This document shows, piece by piece, positions 1-5,739 of a stretch of 9,214 bases of DNA. Every line of letters starts with the position of its first letter. Position 1 is the stretch's first letter. Source of the stretch: Hyphomicrobiales bacterium (GTDB lineage: Bacteria; Pseudomonadota; Alphaproteobacteria; Rhizobiales; Kaistiaceae); the NCBI GenBank assembly GCA_017305815.1, contig JAFKJZ010000563.1, positions 1 through 9,214 of the forward strand, given 5' to 3'. Position numbers and translations under genes: made by a program. The notes under the pieces are model-generated. The model was not told the DNA's origin and ran no database searches. It worked only from the letters and a program-made list of their open reading frames with translations.

Positions 1-1
1 G

Positions 2-424
2 CACCGTGACTGGGCCTTTCCCGTGGTCGTGATGGCGGCCTACGACAACCGGTGTGCGATGACCGGGAGCCGGGTGATGGATCGCTATGGACGATGGGAA
101 GCCGAAGCCGCGCATATCAGGCCTGTGGCCCGAGGCGGGCCGGACCTCGTCTGCAACGGCATTGCGTTTTCGCGCTCTGTGCACTGGATGTTCGACGCGG
201 GACTGCTCTCCATCGCCGACGACTACACGATCCTGGTCGCGAGCCGGCTGAGGCCCGAAGATAGGAGAGGCTGGCCGCCCCTGCACGAAAGCTGGCCGTT
301 CCCGCGCGTCCCGAATGGCGGCCGCATCCGAGCTTTCTGCGGTTTCATCGCGAGCACGTCTTCGAGGGCTGATCGCCCGGTGAAAGCGAGGGGCGCTGGT
401 GCGCCCCTCGACAAACCGCCGTGA
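2..424 (+). pseudogene. HNH endonuclease, 3' part only, frameshifted
   Basis: This is the C-terminal part of an HNH nuclease of the putative restriction endonuclease type (HNH_2-like); its start lies left of the window, since the frame is open from base 2 and reads RDWAFPVVVMAAYDNRCAMTG. The HNH core is visible: AAHIRPVARGGPD (first His), CNGIAFSR (Asn) and VHWMFD (last His), followed by the usual GLLSIADDYTILV strand. After LHES at about 292 the frame stops looking like the family. The family's C-terminal tail, VPARPEWRPHPSFLRFHREHVFEG, appears instead in the -1 frame and ends at a stop at 370-372. Restoring one A in the AAA run at 288-290 would give HEKLAVPARPEW and a continuous family-like protein. 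As read, translation runs on to 424 through a hairpin. A genuine mutation and a homopolymer sequencing error are both possible. The family is clear; the biological target is not. Confidence 0.78.
387..410. terminator. Bidirectional hairpin between convergent genes
   Basis: A perfect 10-bp stem, CGAGGGGCGC (387-396) with GCGCCCCTCG (401-410), closes a TGGT loop. It lies 15 bases after the frame-restored stop of the HNH gene (372) and 18 bases beyond the stop of the minus-strand VOC gene (429), so it can serve both. There is no long T tract on the plus side; on the minus side the hairpin is followed by CTTTCA. Its position makes a shared terminator likely and also supports 372 as the ancestral HNH gene end. 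Confidence 0.65.
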
Positions 425-428
425 CGGT

Positions 429-860
429 CTAGGCGCGGGCGCCCATCGACCACAGCACGCCGAACGGATCGCGCAGCTGGCCGTAGCGGTCGCCCCAGAA
501 TTGCAGGTCGAGCGGCATCACGACCTCCATGCCGGCGTCGACGGCACGCTGAAACCAGGCATCGATGTCGTCGTCGAGCTGCAGGTGCAGCGTGTAGCCC
601 TGCGGCTTCTCCAGCGGGTGGCCGTATTCCTCATACGGGTCGGCCAGCATGATCGAGCCGCCATTGATGTAGAGGTGGATGTGCATGGTCCGGCCCTTCT
701 CGTCGACGGGAACCCGCATCACCTCCCTGGCCGCCAGCGCGCGCTGGTAGAACTCGGACGCCTTCACGGCGCCGCCGACGCTGAGATAGGGGGCCACGCC
801 GCTCAGCACCTTCGGCATGTTGGCGAAGGCGTTGGTCTCGTCGGTCTTGGTATCCATCAT
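429..860 (-). CDS. VOC-family (glyoxalase/PhnB-like) protein
   Basis: A 143-residue cytoplasmic protein with the two beta-alpha-beta-beta-beta modules of the vicinal oxygen chelate fold. Module 1 runs from about residue 20 (GVAPYLSVGGAVKASEFYQRAL) to IHLYINGGSIMLAD (61-74). Module 2 runs from LHLQLDDDIDAWFQRAVDAG (91-110) to YGQLRDPFGVLWSM (126-139). The ending RDPFG-x-LW and the paired FY and WF helices are typical of the PhnB/glyoxalase-bleomycin-resistance group, usually 130-150 residues long. Members bind a metal or small ligand; the substrate cannot be predicted here. Two adjacent ATG codons (858-860 and 855-857) follow a GAGGAG site; spacing is 5 bases to the first and 8 to the second, so translation may begin at the second. 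It looks monocistronic, with the hairpin at 387-410 downstream, and is not obviously linked to the sugar locus. Confidence 0.85.
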   Translation of the reverse strand: MMDTKTDETNAFANMPKVLSGVAPYLSVGGAVKASEFYQRALAAREVMRVPVDEKGRTMHIHLYINGGSIMLADPYEEYGHPLEKPQGYTLHLQLDDDIDAWFQRAVDAGMEVVMPLDLQFWGDRYGQLRDPFGVLWSMGARA

Positions 861-999
861 CCGGTCTCCTCTCGATGGGACGCGCGCGGCCCAGGGCCGC
901 CGTCGTGGTCACGACGAGCGGGGACGGATGGATTCGACAGGGGCGAGGAGAGATTTTTCGGGCGCTGGTCGGCGGTGGCGCCGGGGTAGGGATGCAAGA

Positions 1000-1034
1000 C
1001 CCTCACCCACCCCTCTCCCGCAAGCGGGCGAGGG
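1000..1034 (+). repeat. REP-like palindromic element, copy A
   Basis: The element is CCCTCACCC (1000-1008), two bases, then a 10-bp stem CCCTCTCCCG (1011-1020) with CGGGCGAGGG (1025-1034) around a CAAG loop; one stem position is mismatched (T1016 with C1029). It is followed by CTTTT. It matches copy B at 1131-1166 in the opposite orientation. Short palindromes of this type are common dispersed intergenic repeats in Hyphomicrobiales. It lies in the gene-free stretch 861-1180 between two minus-strand genes. Confidence 0.7.
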
Positions 1035-1130
1035 CTTTTCGGCCGGCATGGCGGCGAGGGAGGCTGGGCAATTCCGGGCCGCAACGCTGACGGTCTGTCC
1101 GCTCTGCGGCGAGACGTGGCGCGGAGAACT

Positions 1131-1166
1131 CCCTCTCCCGCGTGCGGGAGAGGGCTGGGGTGAGGG
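1131..1166 (-). repeat. REP-like palindromic element, copy B (inverted)
   Basis: A perfect 10-bp stem, CCCTCTCCCG (1131-1140) with CGGGAGAGGG (1145-1154), closes a CGTG loop and is followed by CT and GGGGTGAGGG (1157-1166), the reverse complement of the CCCTCACCC flank of copy A. The two copies face each other across about 96 bases, as in a paired REP (BIME-like) arrangement. Copy B begins about 15 bases beyond the stop of the minus-strand dehydrogenase gene ending at 1181, so it may also terminate that operon. The 96 bases between the copies show no gene. Confidence 0.75.
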
Positions 1167-1180
1167 GGGCTTGGGCCCGA

Positions 1181-1909
1181 TCAGATGTCCTGGTTCTGCG
1201 GCAGGATGACGAGGTCGCGGATCGTGGCGTTCGGCGGGCGGGTCACCATGAAGAGCAGGGCGTCGGCGATGTCCTCCGAGCGCAGGCCCTCATGCGCCTC
1301 GGCGCGGCGCTCGATCTCGGCGGGATCGTTGATGCCCCAGAGTTCGTTCAGCACGATTCCCGGCGCCAGCGCGCCGACGCGGACATTGTGCGGCCCGACC
1401 TGGCGGCGGACGCCGTGCACGAAGGACTGCACCGCGTGCTTGGTGGCCGAATAGACCGGCTCCCAGTGGATCGCCTGGTGGCCGGAGATCGACGAGGTGA
1501 CGACGATGTCGCCGGAGCGGCGGGCGATCATGCCCGGCAGCACGGCGCGGACCATGCGGAACACGCCGTTGACGTTGACGCCGATGACGCGGTCCCACTC
1601 GTCCGGATCGCCCCCGGCGACGTCGCCGGTGACATAGCTGCCGGCATTGGCGAACAGGATGTCGATCCGGCCGAAATGCGCCTCGGCCTCGGCGACGACC
1701 TTTTCGACGTCGGCCGGCCTGGTCAGGTCGGCGGGAACCGCGAGCGCGTCGCCGCCCAGCTCCTTCGCCAGCGCCTCGAGCTTGTCGGCCGAGCGGGCGA
1801 CCAGCACCAGCTTCGCGCCCTCGGCGGCGAAGCGGCGGGCGGCGGCGCGGCCGATGCCCGAGCTCGCGCCGGTAACGATCATCACCTTGCCGGCAACGGA
1901 TACGGCCAT
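1181..1909 (-). CDS. Short-chain dehydrogenase/reductase, NADP type (YdfG-like)
   Basis: A 242-residue classical SDR oxidoreductase, expected to be cytosolic. The Rossmann glycine motif TGASSGIG is at 13-20, NAG at 88-90, the structural Asn in VNVNG (N113), catalytic Ser140 in TSSISG and the YSATK pair Tyr153/Lys157, with the usual 13-residue Ser-Tyr distance. An Arg follows strand beta-2 (VLVARSADKL, R39), which in this family favours NADP(H). The C-terminal end, ATIRDLVILPQNQDI, resembles the COG4221/YdfG group of hydroxy-acid, serine or polyol dehydrogenases. The start is the ATG at 1907-1909, just after GGGGAGA on the minus strand; an upstream in-frame ATG at 1960 would overlap the preceding gene and has no ribosome site, so it was rejected. 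The gene is second in an operon, 28 bases after the dehydrogenase ending at 1938. The substrate is unknown; the context suggests a ketose or polyol. Confidence 0.9.
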   Translation of the reverse strand: MAVSVAGKVMIVTGASSGIGRAAARRFAAEGAKLVLVARSADKLEALAKELGGDALAVPADLTRPADVEKVVAEAEAHFGRIDILFANAGSYVTGDVAGGDPDEWDRVIGVNVNGVFRMVRAVLPGMIARRSGDIVVTSSISGHQAIHWEPVYSATKHAVQSFVHGVRRQVGPHNVRVGALAPGIVLNELWGINDPAEIERRAEAHEGLRSEDIADALLFMVTRPPNATIRDLVILPQNQDI

Positions 1910-1937
1910 GGTGTCTCCCCCTTCAGTTCTCTTGGGA

Positions 1938-2714
1938 TCAGCGGATGGTGTAGCCGCCATCGACCAGCAGGTTGGCGCCGTTCACCATGGCGGCGCCGTC
2001 GCTGGCGAGGTAGAGCGCGGCGTAGGCGATCTCTTCCGGCTGGGCGAAGCGGCGGGTCGGGATCTCGGCGCGGGCGCGCTCGCCCTTCTCGCCGGCCCAG
2101 CCGACCTTGGCGAGCTCGGTCTCGACGACGGTCGGCGAGATGCAGTTGGCGGTGATGCCCTTCGGGCCCCATTCCAGCGCCATGCAATTGGTCATGCCGA
2201 GCAGGCCCGCCTTCGAGGCGGAGTAGGCGACATGGCCCTCGATGCCGATGACGGCGGCCTGCGAGGCGATGGTGACGATGCGGCCATAGCCGGCGGCGAT
2301 CATGTGGCCGGCGACCTCGCGCGAGAACAGGTAGGGCGCACGCAGGTTGACGGCGAGTTGCAGGTCCCAGCTCGCGGTCGTCGTCGCCTCGGCCGGCGCC
2401 AGCATGCCGATGCCGGCATTGTTGACGAGGATGTCGATCTTGCCGAAATGCGCCGCGACCTCGGCGACGACGCGCTCGATCGTGGCGGCGTCGGTGACGT
2501 CGCCGGTCCAGCCCTTGTGGCCGGCGCCGAGCGAGGCCGCGAAGTCGTGCACCGCCTCGTTCTTGTCGAGAAGGGCGAGGGTGGCGCCGTTGGCGGCGAA
2601 CAGCGTCGCGAGCGCCCGGCCGATTCCACCGGCTGCACCCGTGATCAGGGCGACCTTGCCGGTCATGTCGAAGGGCCGCGTCAGATCGGCGGTAAAGGCC
2701 TGATTGGCAGACAT
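1938..2714 (-). CDS. Short-chain dehydrogenase, NAD type, polyol (threitol-like) dehydrogenase candidate
   Basis: A 258-residue classical SDR with all core motifs: TGAAGGIG (25-32), NNAG (98-101), Asn123 in AVNLRAP, catalytic Ser151 in IASQAA, and YSASK with Tyr164 and Lys168. Asp50 at the end of beta-2 (LALLDKNE) points to NAD(H), unlike the Arg in the next gene. The segment ISPTVVETELAKVGWAGEKGE (192-212) and the end VDGGYTIR resemble enzymes annotated as D-threitol dehydrogenase, by memory of the family and not by search; other sugar-alcohol dehydrogenases remain possible. The probable reaction is reversible oxidation of a small polyol to a ketose. The start ATG at 2712-2714 has GGAGG 8 bases upstream on the minus strand. 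It is the first gene of the operon with the downstream SDR and is transcribed divergently from the epimerase gene at 2943. Confidence 0.92.
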   Translation of the reverse strand: MSANQAFTADLTRPFDMTGKVALITGAAGGIGRALATLFAANGATLALLDKNEAVHDFAASLGAGHKGWTGDVTDAATIERVVAEVAAHFGKIDILVNNAGIGMLAPAEATTTASWDLQLAVNLRAPYLFSREVAGHMIAAGYGRIVTIASQAAVIGIEGHVAYSASKAGLLGMTNCMALEWGPKGITANCISPTVVETELAKVGWAGEKGERARAEIPTRRFAQPEEIAYAALYLASDGAAMVNGANLLVDGGYTIR

Positions 2715-2942
2715 TCCTGTTTCCTCCGTTTCCTCCCAAAGCCGCGGCGGACATCATGTCCGCGCTCGGCGCATGGCTTGCCGCCGCCCGTTCCTGGCGG
2801 CGCGTTGCACCAAACTAGCCTCGCCGCCCGCTTGAAAGCAAGTTTGTTTGCTGCTACTGCCAACAAATAAGCGATGATGAAATCGCACTGGATGTCGACC
2901 CGGCCGGACCCGGCGGGTGCATGGAACCGTGAGGAAACGCTG
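2715..2942. promoter_or_regulatory. Divergent promoter region, dehydrogenase operon / epimerase
   Basis: This 228-base gap separates the minus-strand dehydrogenase start from the plus-strand epimerase start and must hold both promoters. It is clearly more AT-rich around 2830-2872 than its surroundings. I see no convincing paired -35/-10 for either direction: TTGAAA at 2832-2837 and TTGCTT (minus strand, 2841-2836) are possible -35 hexamers, but their partners are weak. It contains the candidate operator at 2843-2867. It also contains a half-site-like GTTTGGTG on the minus strand (2815-2808), followed by CAACG, the same two words found in the ABC-promoter operator but without the 3-base spacer. 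Confidence 0.65.
2843..2867. promoter_or_regulatory. Candidate sugar-regulator operator, site 1
   Basis: An imperfect dyad, TTTGTTTGC (2843-2851), 7 bases, GCCAACAAA (2859-2867): 8 of 9 arm positions pair, centred on 2855. Within it, TGTTTGCTG (2845-2853), 8 bases, AACAAA (2862-2867) matches the site in the ABC promoter (4164-4186) with identical spacing. The arms recall the AGTTTGTTTG/CAACAAAC words of XylR-type ROK operators in Bacilli, which fits a ROK repressor gene in the same locus. That the ROK protein binds here is inference. Confidence 0.6.
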
Positions 2943-3827
2943 ATGAAGAAGCTTGGCATTCATTCGTTCGTCTGGACCGGCGGCACGACGCAGGAAGACC
3001 TCGAGGGCGCGATGAAAAAGTCGCACGACCTCGGCTATGGCCTGATCGAGTTCCCGCGCCTCGACCCCAAGAAGTTCGACGTCAACTGGCTCGCGAAGCG
3101 CCTGCAGGACTATGACCTGAAGGTCGTCGTCACCATGGGCCTGCCGGCCGACAGCGACGTCTCGTCGGAAGATCCGGCGGTGGTGAAGCGCGGCGAGGCG
3201 GTGCTGGCCGAGGCGATCTCGATCACCCGCGACCTCGGCGGCTCCAAGCTCGGCGGCATCATCTTCTCCGCCCACACCAAGTACCAGAGCATGCCGACCC
3301 AGAAGGGCTGGGACAACAGCGTCGCGGCGCTGGCCCGCGCCGCCGACATCGGCAAGGCCGCCGGCGTGTCGATGAACCTCGAGGTCGTCAACCGCTTCGA
3401 GAGCAACCTGCTCAACACCACCGCGCAGGGCCTCGCCTTCATCGAGCAGTCCGGCTCGGACAACATCTTCCTGCACCTCGACACCTTCCACATGAACATC
3501 GAGGAAGCGGATCCGGTCCAGGCGCTGCGCACCGCCGGCAAGAAGCTCGGTTACTTCCATATCGGCGAGAGCAATCGCGGCTTCCTCGGCTCCGGCGTGA
3601 TCAACTTCTCGGCGATCTTCGACGCGCTGCTTGAGATCGACTACCAGGACTGGATCACCTTCGAGAGCTTCTCGACCGAGGTCGTCGACAAGGATCTGTC
3701 GATCACCTGCGCGATCTGGCGAAACACCTGGAAGGACAATGTCGAGGTGGCGCGCCTGGCCAAGGCCTATATCGAGGCCCGCATCGGCGAGTCCGCCCGC
3801 AAGGCGATCACCGCCCGTTCGCTCTGA
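2943..3827 (+). CDS. Sugar 3-epimerase (D-tagatose/L-ribulose 3-epimerase family)
   Basis: A 294-residue TIM-barrel protein of the AP-endonuclease-2-like isomerase/epimerase superfamily. Members interconvert ketoses at C-3 using a divalent metal, in the cytosol. The metal ligands are all present: Glu147 (NLEVVNRFESN), Asp180 (HLDTFHMNIEE), His206 (YFHIGESNRGFLG) and Glu241 (ITFESFS). Their spacings of 33, 26 and 35 residues equal those of D-psicose 3-epimerase (152, 185, 211, 246). His183, Arg212 and Glu153 match the substrate-contact positions. The opening GIHSFVW and overall sequence look closest to rhizobial L-ribulose 3-epimerase, from memory. Length is normal for the family. The start chosen is ATG 2943, with GAGGAA 6 bases upstream; an in-frame ATG at 2874 would add 23 unrelated residues and lacks such a site. 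It is followed by two hairpins and is likely monocistronic. The true substrate (tetrulose, pentulose or hexulose) is undecided. Confidence 0.92.
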   Translation: MKKLGIHSFVWTGGTTQEDLEGAMKKSHDLGYGLIEFPRLDPKKFDVNWLAKRLQDYDLKVVVTMGLPADSDVSSEDPAVVKRGEAVLAEAISITRDLGGSKLGGIIFSAHTKYQSMPTQKGWDNSVAALARAADIGKAAGVSMNLEVVNRFESNLLNTTAQGLAFIEQSGSDNIFLHLDTFHMNIEEADPVQALRTAGKKLGYFHIGESNRGFLGSGVINFSAIFDALLEIDYQDWITFESFSTEVVDKDLSITCAIWRNTWKDNVEVARLAKAYIEARIGESARKAITARSL

Positions 3828-3838
3828 TTTGAGGGCAG

Positions 3839-3865
3839 GGGGGCGGCTGACCCCTGGCTGCCCCC
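3839..3865 (+). terminator. Hairpin after epimerase gene
   Basis: The stem GGGGGCGGC (3839-3847) pairs with GCTGCCCCC (3857-3865), 9 bp including one G-U, across a 9-base loop, and begins 12 bases after the epimerase stop. There is no T tract, so its strength as an intrinsic terminator is uncertain, though such T-poor hairpins are common in GC-rich Alphaproteobacteria. Confidence 0.5.
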
Positions 3866-3912
3866 GACAAGCGGTTCGCCCCGATCCTCCTCCCGGGGGC
3901 GTTCCGCACCTT

Positions 3913-3945
3913 GATGGATGGCGCCTGCAATGGCCGCCATCCATC
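3913..3945 (+). terminator. Second, longer hairpin downstream of epimerase
   Basis: A perfect 11-bp stem, GATGGATGGCG (3913-3923) with CGCCATCCATC (3935-3945), has an 11-base loop and is followed by CTTTG. It is stronger than the hairpin at 3839-3865 and may be the main terminator of the epimerase transcript. It would insulate that transcript from the ABC operon. A role as a processing or repeat element cannot be excluded. Confidence 0.5.
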
Positions 3946-4138
3946 CTTTGTCGCCGCGTGAAATCGCGTCCGCCTGGTTCGTCCCTGTATTACCGGCGCG
4001 GCATCGGCGTCTCCCGATCCGGCTGGGGCGGGTGTCGGGCGAGGCGATCGCGGAAGTTCTGCGAGCGCGGGGAGGGTGGGACTCCGCTTTTCGTCATCCT
4101 GAATGGGTGCATCTGCCGCTACGACAATCGTCGGCAGG
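3946..4138. other. Gene-free stretch before the ABC promoter
   Basis: With its neighbours this forms a 405-base gap (3828-4232). Short open frames here (for example 3918-4142) lack ribosome sites, recognisable motifs or coding-like composition, so I call no gene. Nothing further is seen in this part apart from increasing AT content towards the promoter at 4139. Confidence 0.5.
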
Positions 4139-4167
4139 TTGACTTGTCTGACATCTGCAAATATGTT
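4139..4167 (+). promoter_or_regulatory. Probable sigma-70-type promoter of the ABC operon
   Basis: TTGACT (4139-4144) and TATGTT (4162-4167) are separated by exactly 17 bases, matching 5 of 6 and 4 of 6 positions of the sigma-70 consensus. The predicted start of transcription is near 4174, giving a leader of about 58 bases before the GTG start at 4233. The candidate operator (4162-4186) covers the -10 and the start point, which predicts repression by steric exclusion. Confidence 0.62.
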
Positions 4168-4186
4168 TGGTGTCGCAACGAACAAA
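4162..4186. promoter_or_regulatory. Candidate sugar-regulator operator, site 2
   Basis: The dyad TGTTTGGTG (4164-4172), TCG, CAACGAACA (4176-4184) pairs at 7 of 9 arm positions, centred on 4174. The pattern TGTTTGGTG, 8 bases, AACAAA (4164-4172 and 4181-4186) equals that of site 1 at 2845-2867 in sequence and spacing, and both are followed by a TAA-containing AT run. It overlaps the -10 of the ABC promoter. The likely ligand-responsive regulator is the ROK protein encoded at 7908-9140 (inference). Confidence 0.62.
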
Positions 4187-4232
4187 ATAATTCGGACCTC
4201 AGAAGTTCCGATCAACCGGGAGAAAAGTCGTA

Positions 4233-5722
4233 GTGGCCGAGCCTGCCTCCCTTGGTGAGGGCAAGCCGGAACAGGCGCATCACGCCGTCGTTCCGCCCGC
4301 TTCCCCGTCGCAGACCGCGCCCGATGATGGCGTGGTCGTCGATGCGGATCTGCTCCTCGCCGCCACCAGCATTTCCAAGGCGTTCGCCGGCGTTCCCGCC
4401 CTGGTCGACGGTCGCATTCGCCTGAAGCGCGGCAGCGTCCATGCGCTCTGCGGCGGCAATGGCGCCGGCAAGTCGACCTTCCTGAACATCCTGATGGGAC
4501 TGCATCGCGCCGATGCCGGCACGGTCATGGTCAAGGGCAGGGTCGTGCACTACGCCTCGGCCGCCGAGGCGCTCGCCGATGGCATCGCCATCATCACGCA
4601 GGAGTTGAGCCCGGTCCTCGACATGACCGTGGCCGAGAACATCTATCTCGGCCGCGAGCCGCGCCGGATGGGCTGGTTCGCCGACAAGGCGAAGATGGAG
4701 GCGGATGCGACCGCCCTGTTCGCCCGCCTCGGCTTCGACATCGACGCCCGCGCCACCATGCGCTCGCTCTCCGTCGCCAAGATCCAGCTCGTCGAGATCG
4801 CCAAGGCGATCAGCCGCGAGAGCGACATCCTGATCATGGACGAGCCGACCTCGGCGATCGGCGAGAAGGAAGCGGCGACGCTGTTCAAGGCGATCCGCTC
4901 GCTGCAGGACCAGGGCGTCGGCATCATCTATGTCTCGCACCGCCTGACCGACATCTTCTCGATCGCCGATAGCTATACGGTGTTCCGCGATGGCCGCTTC
5001 ATCGAGGCTGGCGATCTCGCCGACATCGACCGGCAGCGCTTGATCTCGCTGATCGTCGGTCGCGACCTTCGCGACCAAGAGGCCCGCAAGAGCACCAGCA
5101 CCGGCGAGCCGATGCTTTCCGTCTCCGGCTTTGGCCGGCACGGCCAGTTCGAGGACATCTCGCTCGATCTCGCCAAGGGTGAGATCCTCGGCCTCTATGG
5201 CCTGATGGGCGCCGGGCGCAGCGAGTTCGCCAACGCATCGTCACCGAGGATCGCAAGGAGACGGGCCTGGTCCTGACCTCCAGCGTGTCCGAGAACGTCG
5301 TGCTGGCGGCGCTCGACCAGTTTTCCCGCCTCGGCTTCGTCGACGGCAAGAAGGTCGCGTCGAATGTCGACGGCCAGATCGCCCGCTTCCGCATCCGCAC
5401 TGCCTCGCGCGACCTGCCGGTCCAGAGCCTTTCCGGCGGCAACCAGCAGAAGGTGGTGCTGGCGCGCTGCGTCGAGACCGAGCCCAAGATCCTGATCTGC
5501 GACGAGCCGACCCGCGGCATCGACGAGGGCGCCAAGCGGGAGGTCTATGCCTTCCTCTCCGCCTTCGCGGCGGCCGGCAACTCCGTGCTGATGATCTCTT
5601 CCGAAATTCCCGAAATTCTCGCCAACGCCGACCGGATCCTCGTGTTCCGGCGCGGGCGGATCGCGGGCGAACTCGAGGGCGCCGCGGCGACCCAAGAGGC
5701 GCTCGTCCATCTGGCAAGCTGA
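4233..5722 (+). pseudogene. Sugar ABC transporter ATPase (RbsA/MglA type), internal out-of-frame deletion
   Basis: This gene encodes the double-domain ATPase that drives monosaccharide or polyol import on the inner face of the cytoplasmic membrane. Domain 1 is complete: Walker A GGNGAGKST (74-82), Q-loop TQELSP, degenerate signature LSVAK (179-183), Walker B ILIMDEPTS (199-207) and H-loop His236. Domain 2 starts normally (GEILGLYGLMGAGRSEFA, to about residue 333), then the frame breaks and ends at 5276. The family sequence resumes in another frame at about 5237 with IVTEDRKETGLVL and continues through LSGGNQQKVVLAR, KILICDEPTRGIDEG and MISSEIPEIL to the stop at 5720-5722. By comparison with RbsA architecture, about 33-35 residues (roughly 100 bases, 1 more than a multiple of 3) are missing at about 5230-5237. 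The start is GTG 4233, with GGGAGA 9 bases upstream. It is the first gene of the importer operon. Real lesion or assembly error cannot be told apart here. Confidence 0.85.
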
Positions 5723-5739
5723 GCGACCGAGGCGCCTCC

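Noticed and set aside
399..989. Long plus-strand open frame opposite the VOC gene
   Set aside because: It is antisense to a clear VOC-fold protein, has no ribosome site and shows the His/Val/Asp/Arg-rich composition typical of reverse-strand shadows in GC-rich DNA.
1910..1960. Upstream in-frame start for the second dehydrogenase
   Set aside because: It would overlap the preceding gene's end and add 17 non-family residues; the ATG at 1907-1909 has a good ribosome site.
2754..3944. 396-codon minus-strand open frame opposite the epimerase gene
   Set aside because: Antisense shadow of the epimerase, which has all metal ligands and a proper ribosome site.
3918..4142. Small open frame in the gap before the ABC operon
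   Set aside because: It begins inside a hairpin, has no ribosome site or recognisable motif, and runs into the ABC promoter.
4192..4211. Short inverted repeat TCGGA/TCCGA in the leader of the ABC operon
   Set aside because: Only 5 bp of stem with an interrupted interior; too weak to call an attenuator or riboswitch.
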